Source: CAZAFL01 sp964484465
Lineage (GTDB): Bacteria; Bacteroidota; Ignavibacteria; UBA10030; SZUA-254
DNA: 64,000 bases
Assembly (NCBI GenBank): GCA_964484465.1
Contig: CAZAFL010000010.1
Span: 1-64,000 of the forward strand
Reading direction: 5' to 3'
Shown here: positions 26,452-34,164 of the stretch, in pieces
Layout of the letters: each line of letters starts with the position of its first letter
How positions within the stretch are numbered: the first letter of the stretch is position 1
The notes under the pieces: generated by a model
The model's input: the letters and a program-made list of their open reading frames with translations, nothing else
Told to the model about the DNA's origin: nothing
Databases searched by the model: none
Made by a program: the position numbers and the translations under genes

Positions 26452-27051
26452 ATGCCAATTCGAACCACACAATTCGTTCATGGGAATTATTATCACATTT
26501 TCAACAGAGGAGTAAATCGGGAGCGGGTTTTTGTCAGCGGTGAAAACTACTGTTATCTTCAACAGCTCCTTCCAAAATATTCCTCTCAAAAGGAGATCGG
26601 AATTGTCTGCTATTGCTTGATGCCAACTCATTATCATTTCCTGCTTTGTCAGAATGATGGGGGAACAATTTCAGAATTCGTTAACACACTCTTTAACGCT
26701 TACGTACAGGCTTTCAATAAACAGCAGCGCCGGAGAGGTCCATTGTTCGAAGGCAGATTCAGGCATGTTCATGTCGGCCGGCAAGAGTATCTACTCCACC
26801 TCATGCGATATATTCATTTGAATCCTGTGATGGCGGGGTTAGTCAAGAAGCCGGAAGATTGGAGGTTTTCAGATTATGGCTTGTGGGCAGCAAACCCTGT
26901 AAACCTCCCGCGGGTTGGGAATCCGCGGGAGGTTGAACGATTCCGCACTGAGCTGGGAATACCATCCCATTCCGGTTATAAAGAGTTTGTCATGGACTAT
27001 CTGAATTCTCAAGAGATTGAAATACAGCTTCAGAAATATCTGTTCCAGTAA
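26452..27051 (+). CDS. REP-associated tyrosine transposase (RAYT, Y1/HUH family)
   Basis: A 199-residue single-strand DNA transposase of the IS200-like Y1 superfamily that is domesticated to mobilise or maintain REP palindromes. It has the HUH-type pair His60/His62 in MPTHYHFLL, a candidate catalytic Tyr84 in TLFNAYVQAFN, and the RAYT features RRRGPLFEGRF and YIHLNPVMAGLVKKPEDWRFSDY. AGGGAGG precedes the ATG. The palindrome at 26,393 abuts it and a related one lies inside it at codons 151-161. It interrupts two genes of probable lysine catabolism. It appears intact. Confidence 0.93.
   Translation: MPIRTTQFVHGNYYHIFNRGVNRERVFVSGENYCYLQQLLPKYSSQKEIGIVCYCLMPTHYHFLLCQNDGGTISEFVNTLFNAYVQAFNKQQRRRGPLFEGRFRHVHVGRQEYLLHLMRYIHLNPVMAGLVKKPEDWRFSDYGLWAANPVNLPRVGNPREVERFRTELGIPSHSGYKEFVMDYLNSQEIEIQLQKYLFQ
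26902..26934. repeat. REP-like palindrome inside the RAYT coding sequence
   Basis: AACCTCCCGCGG and CCGCGGGAGGTT pair perfectly over 12 bases; three more pairs (one G-T) shrink the loop to GGG. The flank AACCTCCCGC/GCGGGAGGTT is the same as in the palindrome upstream of the gene. It is read in frame as NLPRVGNPREV. Confidence 0.85.
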
Positions 27052-27122
27052 AATTCTTCAGATTCAACTTAAAAAAGATAGTGATTTGGCGCAAATAGCC
27101 CACTTTTTATCTCAAGTGCTAT

Positions 27123-27150
27123 TGCCAAACACGATTTTTTTTCGTATATT
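27123..27150 (+). promoter_or_regulatory. Putative promoter of the lysine aminotransferase leader
   Basis: TTGCCA (27,123-27,128), 16 bases, TATATT (27,145-27,150). The -10 box ends six bases before an ATG at 27,157, the same spacing seen at nadE, so the transcript may start on that ATG. Confidence 0.5.
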
Positions 27151-27156
27151 TCCTCC

Positions 27157-27267
27157 ATGAAATGCTTCGAGGAACATAGCTATTCACGTGCGTGCGAAAC
27201 GAATTCGCCCGTCATCCTCGGAAGACCCTATATCCTCTCTTTCTACGAGCACCAGGAGTTCTTCTAA
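27157..27267 (+). CDS. Possible leaderless upstream ORF (36 aa)
   Basis: A 36-codon ORF (starts MKCFEEHSYSRACETN, ends YEHQEFF) in the leader of the lysine aminotransferase gene. It has no Shine-Dalgarno sequence, but its ATG lies where transcription should begin. Its TAA stop lies inside the left arm of the stem at 27,262-27,308, an arrangement expected of a translated regulatory leader. The peptide is not lysine-rich (one Lys), so it is not a classical lysine attenuator. No homologue is known to me. Confidence 0.35.
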   Translation: MKCFEEHSYSRACETNSPVILGRPYILSFYEHQEFF

Positions 27268-27308
27268 GACCGCGATTTTCTTTTTCAGAAAATCACTGAA
27301 TCTTAGAA
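27262..27308 (+). promoter_or_regulatory. Nested stem-loop in the lysine aminotransferase leader
   Basis: An outer 8-bp stem TTCTAAGA (27,262-27,269)/TCTTAGAA (27,301-27,308) encloses an inner 8-bp stem GATTTTCT (27,274-27,281)/AGAAAATC (27,287-27,294) with loop TTTTC. It ends 21 bases before the start codon and just before the AAGGTG ribosome site. No T-run follows, so it is not a simple terminator. Confidence 0.55.
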
Positions 27309-27329
27309 CGAATTTCTTAAAGGTGCTTT

Positions 27330-28694
27330 ATGAATTCCAATAAGTTGTCATCTAACAGCCTGGCTGTTGCACAGTCTGTTATTCGTCCTGCGGAGATCCA
27401 CGCGACCATCGGCAAGTACATGCTCGCCGACGCGCTCGACTTTGTCGTGGATGTTCAGCGGAGCCAGGGTTCCTACATCTATGATGCAAAAACGAATCGC
27501 AGGTTTCTCGATTTCTTTACCTGTGTCGCCTCCATGCCAATCGGTTTCAATCACCCAAAAATGCTCGAGCCGGAGTTCCTGGAGAAACTTACTTACGCAG
27601 CGGTAAACAAGCCAACGAACTCGGATGCTTACTCCGTCGAGATGGCGGAATTTGTCGACAAATTCGCACGCCTCGCGATGCCTGAGTACTTCCCCTATGT
27701 GTTCTTTATCGAGGGGGGCGCACTCGCGGTCGAGAATGCTCTGAAGGCAGCATTCGACTGGAAGGTGAAGAAGAATTTAATGAATGGGTACAAGAAAGAA
27801 CTGGGTACGCAGGTGATTCACTTTCAGCGGGCATTTCACGGACGGTCAGGTTATACTCTTTCCCTTACGAACACCGATCCGGCAAAGACCGATTTGTTTC
27901 CGAAATTCAAATGGCCCAGAGTTCTCAACCCGGCAATACGGTTTCCATTGAATGAAGAGAATCTGAATAGCGTCCTGGAGGTGGAACGTACATCCATCGA
28001 TCAAATTAACGAGGCGATCCGTAAGAATAAAGATGACATCGCGGCAATCATCATTGAACCGATTCAGGGCGAAGGGGGAGACAATCATTTCCGGAAAGAA
28101 TTCTTCGTCGAACTCCGGGCCATTGCGGATGAAAACGAGATTCTCTTGATTTTTGATGAAGTGCAGACGGGTGTCGGTCTCACGGGAAAAATGTGGGCTC
28201 ACGAATATTTTGTGAAGCCCGACATGGTTACCTTCGGCAAGAAGACACAGGTGTGCGGTTTCATGTGCAGCAGGCGGATCGACGAAGTACCCGATAATGT
28301 CTTTAAGGTCCCGAGCCGGTTAAACTCAACCTGGGGCGGCAACCTCGTTGATATGGTTCGTTCTCAGCGATACCTGGAAATTATTAAGGCAGATCATCTC
28401 ATCGAGAATGCCGGCACGGTCGGGACCTACCTGCAACAGCGTCTTGGCGCGCTACAGCTGGAATTTCCTGCAATCCTGAGTAACGCACGTGGTCGCGGAC
28501 TGTTTTGCGCAATCGATCTGCGCTCGGCTGAGGAACGATTGGAATTACGCAAGAAAGCGTATGAGCGAGGCCTGGTTATTCTCGGGAGCGGTGAACGCTC
28601 ACTGCGGTTCCGCCCGCCGCTCACGATAACGCTGGATGAAGTGGATGAAGGAATTAATATCCTGCGCCAATCGTTAAAGGAAATGAAAGCATGA
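27330..28694 (+). CDS. lat: L-lysine 6-aminotransferase
   Basis: A 454-residue class III (fold-type I) PLP aminotransferase that moves the epsilon-amino group of lysine to 2-oxoglutarate, giving 2-aminoadipate 6-semialdehyde. Features that set it apart from ornithine-type enzymes are the N-terminal DALDFVVDVQRSQGSYIYD, FFTCVASMPIGFNHPK, the acidic substrate site EPIQGEGGDNHFR, the PLP-binding IFDEVQTGVGLTGKMWAHEYF, and the lysine in TFGKKTQVCG (Lys304). AAGGTG lies four to five bases before the ATG. Together with the aldehyde dehydrogenase at 24,908 it would take lysine to 2-aminoadipate. Confidence 0.93.
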   Translation: MNSNKLSSNSLAVAQSVIRPAEIHATIGKYMLADALDFVVDVQRSQGSYIYDAKTNRRFLDFFTCVASMPIGFNHPKMLEPEFLEKLTYAAVNKPTNSDAYSVEMAEFVDKFARLAMPEYFPYVFFIEGGALAVENALKAAFDWKVKKNLMNGYKKELGTQVIHFQRAFHGRSGYTLSLTNTDPAKTDLFPKFKWPRVLNPAIRFPLNEENLNSVLEVERTSIDQINEAIRKNKDDIAAIIIEPIQGEGGDNHFRKEFFVELRAIADENEILLIFDEVQTGVGLTGKMWAHEYFVKPDMVTFGKKTQVCGFMCSRRIDEVPDNVFKVPSRLNSTWGGNLVDMVRSQRYLEIIKADHLIENAGTVGTYLQQRLGALQLEFPAILSNARGRGLFCAIDLRSAEERLELRKKAYERGLVILGSGERSLRFRPPLTITLDEVDEGINILRQSLKEMKA

Positions 28695-28774
28695 ATTACC
28701 ACAGGACGGGTTGGCATTCTGTCCTGAGGTTTTGATACTGGTTCAGGTGAAGTGGTGGATTAGTACCTGGACAT

Positions 28775-28812
28775 AAAGCTTCGACAATAGGGACGTCGGA
28801 GCTTTGTTTTTC
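28775..28812 (+). terminator. Rho-independent terminator after lat
   Basis: AAAGCTTCGAC (28,775-28,785) pairs with GTCGGAGCTTT (28,795-28,805) with one G-T pair, loop of nine bases, followed by GTTTTTCT. It lies 81 bases after the lat stop. Confidence 0.75.
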
Positions 28813-28828
28813 TGATTATACCTAACTG

Positions 28829-30442
28829 TCATTTCAAGAACAGCATTTTCTTTACTGCGGAATACTTTCCAGCTGTGAGTCTATAAAAATACACACCGCT
28901 TGTGAGAGTTCCTGCGCTAAACCGTATTGATTTATTCCCTCCAGATTGAATCCCGTTTACCAGCGTTGCAACTTCTCTTCCCAGCACATCATACACCTTG
29001 AGAGTGACAAAGTTGCGTGCGTCGGATAGGTGGTAGCTGATGGTCGTTACCGGGTTGAATGGGTTCGGATAATTCTGCTCAAGTACAAATCTTTCAGGAA
29101 GGAAAGAAGGTCGGCCATCAACTGCTGTGATTATGTTGAGCGGATTCCCCAATGCCACCCATTTCTTTTGAGCTTTGAGAGCATTGCTGATAAACTGCAG
29201 CGAGTCGTTTCCCCCGACGAATCCAAATCCGACAGTTATTGAAGAGTACGCAGGTAAAGTAAACACACTCGTCTCGAATGAAGTATCATTTGTCCCGCCG
29301 ACAGAAACAATCATCGCGAGGTTCTCTTCAATCCCGAAATCAGTTGTGTCGTTGCCCGCCCGTCTGTCTCTCATGTAATTGTATTTGTTCGCTTCCGTCA
29401 AGCCGGTATTCGGTCCAGTCGGGGCAATCTCCTGCTGGACGGATGCGATGCGCGCAGCTTTGAACCGGGGCTGGCTCAGCGGAACGACACCCATGAACCT
29501 CGATCCAGAAGTCGCGTCCCGCTGTTCTGCAATTTCAGCTATGAACGGCTGACTGTTATTCACTCCGGAAATCTGGTTTTGTACCTTGAGGATATCTCCC
29601 CTGTTGTTATTTGGTGTAGGCTGTACATCCCAATCGACAAAATATCCGACAAGTAGATTTTGAAGCGCGGTGGAAGTGGTGTTGGTGATTGTTAATTTCA
29701 CAATCATGAAACCGCTGTCGGAAGAGTTGGGGAACAGATAGCTTTCCTGGGTGACATTCACACCCAACGGCTGAGACGGGATACCGGGTGGAAAATTCGA
29801 GCGGCTGTCATCAAACGAGGTGATGCAATCGACCGAATCCGGACCGGATGTTTTTACTACAATATCCGACAACGATTGAAAGTCATGGTCGAGGTTATTC
29901 TGCGCGATACCAAGTATAAATCGCGCGGCGTCGGAAACATGCGTTGTGTCCGTACCGATCATCAACGAGGCTTCTCGTAGTTCCTGAGTACCGAGCCATC
30001 TGAAGCCGATTCCATTGGAGTCGACAAATTTATTCACGCTCCCGATGTTTCCTTCATTTGCCATCGAAGTGGTAAAGGAGGAGGTTTGTATGACGCTTTC
30101 TGTATCGTGGATGGATGAAGAAAGAAGCAGATCGAGAACGAGTATTTGACCACTTAGTAACGAAGTGTCGATGACCGCATTGCCGTAACCGAGCTTTCCC
30201 GCCTGAACACGAAGAGGTCTGGCGTTAACTGCATTTATAGAAAAATTTCCGGAAGAGTCAGTAATTGCAGTCTTATTCTGACCGATGATTGTAACGAAGA
30301 TACCGTTCGGGTTCGAAGAATCTGGAAGAAGCGCGGTGCCGGTAACCGTTCCTGTGGATTGAGCGAAAACAGGATGCTGACAATAAGAAGTAAGCGCGAA
30401 GATAATGAAGATAATTATTTTTGATTTTTTCTCCCGATGCAT
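28829..30442 (-). CDS. Secreted protein with C-terminal T9SS-type sorting domain
   Basis: A 537-residue exported protein. An N-terminal signal segment (IIFIIFALTSYC) is followed by a carboxypeptidase-regulatory-like beta-sandwich (GTVTGTALLPDSSNPNG to about residue 110), a long region without recognisable enzymatic motif but with repeated NNTSTTL-like beta strands, and an 85-residue sorting domain (EQNYPNPFNPVTTISYHL, VLGREVATLVN, SGVYFYRLTAG). The last is recognised by the type IX secretion machinery in Bacteroidota and relatives. It is the last of three tandem secreted-protein genes on this strand. Function of the middle is unknown. Confidence 0.85.
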   Translation of the reverse strand: MHREKKSKIIIFIIFALTSYCQHPVFAQSTGTVTGTALLPDSSNPNGIFVTIIGQNKTAITDSSGNFSINAVNARPLRVQAGKLGYGNAVIDTSLLSGQILVLDLLLSSSIHDTESVIQTSSFTTSMANEGNIGSVNKFVDSNGIGFRWLGTQELREASLMIGTDTTHVSDAARFILGIAQNNLDHDFQSLSDIVVKTSGPDSVDCITSFDDSRSNFPPGIPSQPLGVNVTQESYLFPNSSDSGFMIVKLTITNTTSTALQNLLVGYFVDWDVQPTPNNNRGDILKVQNQISGVNNSQPFIAEIAEQRDATSGSRFMGVVPLSQPRFKAARIASVQQEIAPTGPNTGLTEANKYNYMRDRRAGNDTTDFGIEENLAMIVSVGGTNDTSFETSVFTLPAYSSITVGFGFVGGNDSLQFISNALKAQKKWVALGNPLNIITAVDGRPSFLPERFVLEQNYPNPFNPVTTISYHLSDARNFVTLKVYDVLGREVATLVNGIQSGGNKSIRFSAGTLTSGVYFYRLTAGKYSAVKKMLFLK

Positions 30443-30503
30443 TTCGCAACTTACCAGAAGTTTCGCTGAATTGCAAGCGGGAACTATTCAAAAATAATTC
30501 CGT

Positions 30504-33500
30504 CTATTTCAACAACGTCATTTTCCTCATCTGTGTGAACGGTGCTGACCCGTTTGTCGGGGATGCATCGATGCGGTAGAAATAAATTCCACCAGGGAAA
30601 TCGAATCCTCCCGTCGAAGTGGAATTCCAGACTATCGAATAGATTCCTGCAGTCTGAGTCCTATTCACCAGACTTGCAACCTCCTGCCCGATCAAATTGA
30701 ATATCCGTAATTTTACGACTGCATCTGTCGGGATCTCATAGGAGATCGTCGTGGAGGGATTAAACGGGTTCGGGTGATTCGCTTCCAGCTGAAATCTTTT
30801 TGGCGCTTGGTTATCGAATGTGAAATCGTTCTTCTGCTTCAGATGAACTTCCCGCACAAGTGGATTATCAATCGTGAGAGTCCCTGTCGCGGGTATTTCC
30901 ACTTCCCGAAAAGTCGAATTACCCGCCGATTCCGAAAGAATATAAGGAAGCTCATCGTTTCCTGTATTCCAGGAAACACGCACAGGGTACACTGCGCCTT
31001 GGAGCAAAATGATAGCGTCATTATTAATGAAGGGAGCTGCTACAACCATCGAGCCGGTTGAAAACCTTATGTCGAATATACCGGCAGGTGGAACAGGAGG
31101 TAAATCAAAAAACTGCAATGACTCATCTGCGGAAGTATTCTTTCCGAAATATAATGTCTGTTGTGAACCCCTGCTATCGGTCAATGAAATTGAATTTAAC
31201 CGGTTCAGCATGCTCATCGAAGTTTCTCCTGTCACCGGACTTTGCTTTGATGTCGAAGCGGTAAGGATAAGCTGTCCGCTCGCGCCCGTCCTTACCCAAT
31301 ATCCCGTATGAGGTTCGAGTGTCGTTGCTGCTGGATGATAGCCGGCATTGTAATAGTAATAATTTGTCGTCACGATTGGACCGGGTGATTGCTGGATCTG
31401 CGAAATTTGTGTTGTAAGAGAGAGTGTGCCGATCATGTGCCATCCCGCTGTAAGTGGTATTGTGTCGGAGAGTCGGACATCTCCGGTCATGCTAATATGT
31501 TCTGTTGAGTCGAATTTTAACCAATATCCGATACTGTTTGGGATGGAATCGAACCTCACGTAACGATTTTCATACTTATATGCGTCCGAGGTGGCGGTCG
31601 GGTAAATTGCACTCTTCATCCGGTTCGAAGGTGCGAGCGGCAGTGAAAGGAGATTCCAGCCTTTCGAGACTTGAACGTTTGTCTGCGGCGCAAAGTGGTT
31701 GCCGAAATCATTACCCGAAGTATCGAATCCGCTTGTAATCGTTATGCTATATGTCGGTGTATTCGATGGATATGTCTGAACCCATCCGGGCTGGGACACC
31801 TCGCTGACGGTGTAGTTGCCCGGGTGAAGGTTCACGAATGAATAAACGCCGTTGGAATCAGTGAAGGTCGAGGAAGAGGAATATCCGCTGAGAGTGATAT
31901 TCCAATTCTTGAGTCCGTTCTCGCCGTTATCTTTCACACCATTCGAATCAAGATCGTTGAATTTCATTCCATGGATCGCGCCATTCCTGAAATTCCCAAA
32001 ATCGAGACCTGAAGTGTCGATCCCGCTGTAAAGAGTTAACGCGTAATTACTGTTCGGGTGTGATTGTATCCAGCCTGTTTGTAAACTTTCACTCAAAACA
32101 TACGAACCGGGAAGGACGCCGGAGAATGAGTACTTTCCGGAATCGTCTGTCGTCGCAGAATATGATGAGCTTCCGGTTAATTTGATTTTCCATCCTGAGA
32201 GAGGCGGATCTCCAGGGTTTTTTGTCCCATTGGCATTGAGGTCTTCAAATTTCATACCGTGTACAGTTGCAGGCTGGTAGTTTCCAAAGTCCTTGTGGGA
32301 AATATTTGCATTTGCGCTGTCAACCGAAACCGAATACATTCCCGCGAGTGGAAATGATTGTCCCCATCCCGGTGGAAGGGCTTCCGTTATTGTGTAACTA
32401 CCAATGCCGAGGCTGTCGAACGTGTAATCGCCGAGTGAGTTTGTGATTGTCGATTCGGCAACTGCTCCGGTGAGCAGTATTTTAACGCCTGCGATTCCGG
32501 TCTCTCCGGATTCTTTCTTTCCGTCTCCGTTGAAATCGTGTATGACGCTCCCGTTAATTCGCGCGAACGGCAGGATGCCATAATACCGGATTGCGCTGTC
32601 GGCGTTCAGAACTCCCCAGCCATAAGTGTTGTTTGGAGAAGCTGAGTTATTCGCTGTCTGGCGCATAGCATCCCGGATCTGCGTCGGCGTGAGCGTGGGG
32701 TTGGCGCACAGGACTAACGCCGCAACTCCGGCAGAAAGCGGGCATGCAAATGAAGTGCCGCTTACTCTCGAATAGCCGGTTGTGGAGGTGGAGCTTGCAA
32801 CCTTCACTGCAACTCCCATTGCCATGACGTCGGGTTTGATACGAGCGGGAACATCGGTAGTTGGACCGACGGAACTAAAGGATGCTACCACACTGAATGA
32901 ATCTACTGCTCCTGCCGTGATGACGTTTTTTCCATCAGCCGGTGCGCCGAGAGTGTTATGCGATACATTCGGACCATCGTTTCCGGCTGCATTCACAACC
33001 ACGATGCCAAGCTCCGAAGCGCGGTCGGCAGCGCGGGTAATGAGCGCTGTGTTACCATCCATGTCCTGCCATGTGAGATCCGGTCCGCCCGCTCCCTGAG
33101 GGTCGAAATCCAAATATCCCAGTGAAGTACTCGTCACATCGACGCCGATGCTGTCAGCCCACTGAATGGCGCTCGCCCAGTTGTCCTCTTCAACCGGAGT
33201 TTCGCTCGAATCATTTTCCGTCCTTGCGAGAATGAAACTTGCTTTAAATGCCGGACCGATCAGCTGACCCGGCTGGTATCCTCCGATGGTGGAAAGGGTG
33301 TTGACGCCATGAGATCCGAAGGCGGTACTCGTGTTGTTGGGGACGACGCTTACTTTATGGTCGACGAAGTCATGCTGTGCGATAATATTCATCGACGAAA
33401 ATGCCTGATGCGTCAGGAGGCGAACGCCGTTATCGAATACGCCGATGACGACCCCTTGTCCATAGATCCCGCGGTTATGTACGGCGGGCACATTGATTTG

Positions 33501-34040
33501 TTTTAATTGTGTGATCGAGCTGCCGTAGTCAAGCGAGGTAGTTTTTAACGCAGATTCTTCCTTGTAGATTTCGTTGACCGGGGTTTCTTTTTCCAAATCC
33601 TGATGGATTTTCCAGCGGCCAATCAATTCGACCTCCTTTACGAACGGGAGTTTCCGCAATTCCTCAATTTGGGGTTTCGTTGCGATAACACTGACGGCGT
33701 TAAACCATTTCAGTTCATGTCTGAGAGTTATCACCTTCTTTGCCACCGATTGAACATACGATTGTTCGAGTGGGAGGTCTTGCTCGTCGATGATTTGGTC
33801 GGAGGTTCTGACTTTCATTCGCCGATGGATTGCGCGATCAGAGAGCAATGTTTTCGGATTGATGGATTTGCCGGCACGCAGAACACCCTTATCAATGAAC
33901 GAGACGAGAATTAATTTTTCATCAGCATCTTTTATGAAGGGATATTGACGTGCAAGAAGTTTTCCAAGAGTTGCCTGACGTTGCGAAAGAACAGGAGAAA
34001 TGACAAAACAGATGAGGAAGCAAATACTAACCAACTTCAC
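30504..34040 (-). CDS. Secreted subtilisin-like (S8) protease with SdrD-type repeats and sorting domain
   Basis: A 1178-residue protein starting at GTG 34,040 (GGGGGA six bases upstream), giving the signal peptide MKLVSICFLICFVISPVLS. A longer frame from ATG 34,145 begins inside a REP palindrome and puts 35 odd residues before the signal, so I reject it. Catalytic triad of S8: Asp203 (GVFDNG), His244 (FGSHGVN), Ser430 (SGTSFACP), with the oxyanion Asn in NAAGND. Then three SdrD/SpaA-like beta repeats with calcium-loop-like DLNANGTKNPGD motifs, and a T9SS-type C-terminal domain (NPFNPSTTISYEI, IFNLIGQEVASLV). Probably a cell-surface or released protease. Confidence 0.92.
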   Translation of the reverse strand: MKLVSICFLICFVISPVLSQRQATLGKLLARQYPFIKDADEKLILVSFIDKGVLRAGKSINPKTLLSDRAIHRRMKVRTSDQIIDEQDLPLEQSYVQSVAKKVITLRHELKWFNAVSVIATKPQIEELRKLPFVKEVELIGRWKIHQDLEKETPVNEIYKEESALKTTSLDYGSSITQLKQINVPAVHNRGIYGQGVVIGVFDNGVRLLTHQAFSSMNIIAQHDFVDHKVSVVPNNTSTAFGSHGVNTLSTIGGYQPGQLIGPAFKASFILARTENDSSETPVEEDNWASAIQWADSIGVDVTSTSLGYLDFDPQGAGGPDLTWQDMDGNTALITRAADRASELGIVVVNAAGNDGPNVSHNTLGAPADGKNVITAGAVDSFSVVASFSSVGPTTDVPARIKPDVMAMGVAVKVASSTSTTGYSRVSGTSFACPLSAGVAALVLCANPTLTPTQIRDAMRQTANNSASPNNTYGWGVLNADSAIRYYGILPFARINGSVIHDFNGDGKKESGETGIAGVKILLTGAVAESTITNSLGDYTFDSLGIGSYTITEALPPGWGQSFPLAGMYSVSVDSANANISHKDFGNYQPATVHGMKFEDLNANGTKNPGDPPLSGWKIKLTGSSSYSATTDDSGKYSFSGVLPGSYVLSESLQTGWIQSHPNSNYALTLYSGIDTSGLDFGNFRNGAIHGMKFNDLDSNGVKDNGENGLKNWNITLSGYSSSSTFTDSNGVYSFVNLHPGNYTVSEVSQPGWVQTYPSNTPTYSITITSGFDTSGNDFGNHFAPQTNVQVSKGWNLLSLPLAPSNRMKSAIYPTATSDAYKYENRYVRFDSIPNSIGYWLKFDSTEHISMTGDVRLSDTIPLTAGWHMIGTLSLTTQISQIQQSPGPIVTTNYYYYNAGYHPAATTLEPHTGYWVRTGASGQLILTASTSKQSPVTGETSMSMLNRLNSISLTDSRGSQQTLYFGKNTSADESLQFFDLPPVPPAGIFDIRFSTGSMVVAAPFINNDAIILLQGAVYPVRVSWNTGNDELPYILSESAGNSTFREVEIPATGTLTIDNPLVREVHLKQKNDFTFDNQAPKRFQLEANHPNPFNPSTTISYEIPTDAVVKLRIFNLIGQEVASLVNRTQTAGIYSIVWNSTSTGGFDFPGGIYFYRIDASPTNGSAPFTQMRKMTLLK

Positions 34041-34124
34041 AAAGAATCCCCCGGGTGCTTGTGAGTAAAATATTAATTTATAACAAAAGGTAGGAAAATT
34101 TGAAGGAAGAAACAAGCCGAGCTG

Positions 34125-34161
34125 TAAACTTCCCGCAGGTTTCAAACCTGCGGGAAGTTTA
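34125..34161. repeat. REP-like palindrome between two secreted-protease genes
   Basis: Arms of 18 bases (34,125-34,142 and 34,144-34,161) are exact reverse complements around a single C. The core CTTCCCGCAGG differs from the copy before the RAYT by one symmetric base change in each arm (CCTCCC to CTTCCC), so pairing is kept. It ends four bases before the stop of the metalloprotease gene. Confidence 0.9.
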
Positions 34162-34164
34162 ACT

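Noticed and set aside
27262..27308. Lysine riboswitch before lat.
   Set aside because: The L box is about 170 bases with a conserved five-way junction; only a simple nested stem of 47 bases is present.
34041..34145. N-terminal extension of the S8 protease from ATG 34,145.
   Set aside because: It begins within a REP-like palindrome, has no ribosome site and would hide a normal signal peptide; GTG 34,040 has GGGGGA at proper distance.
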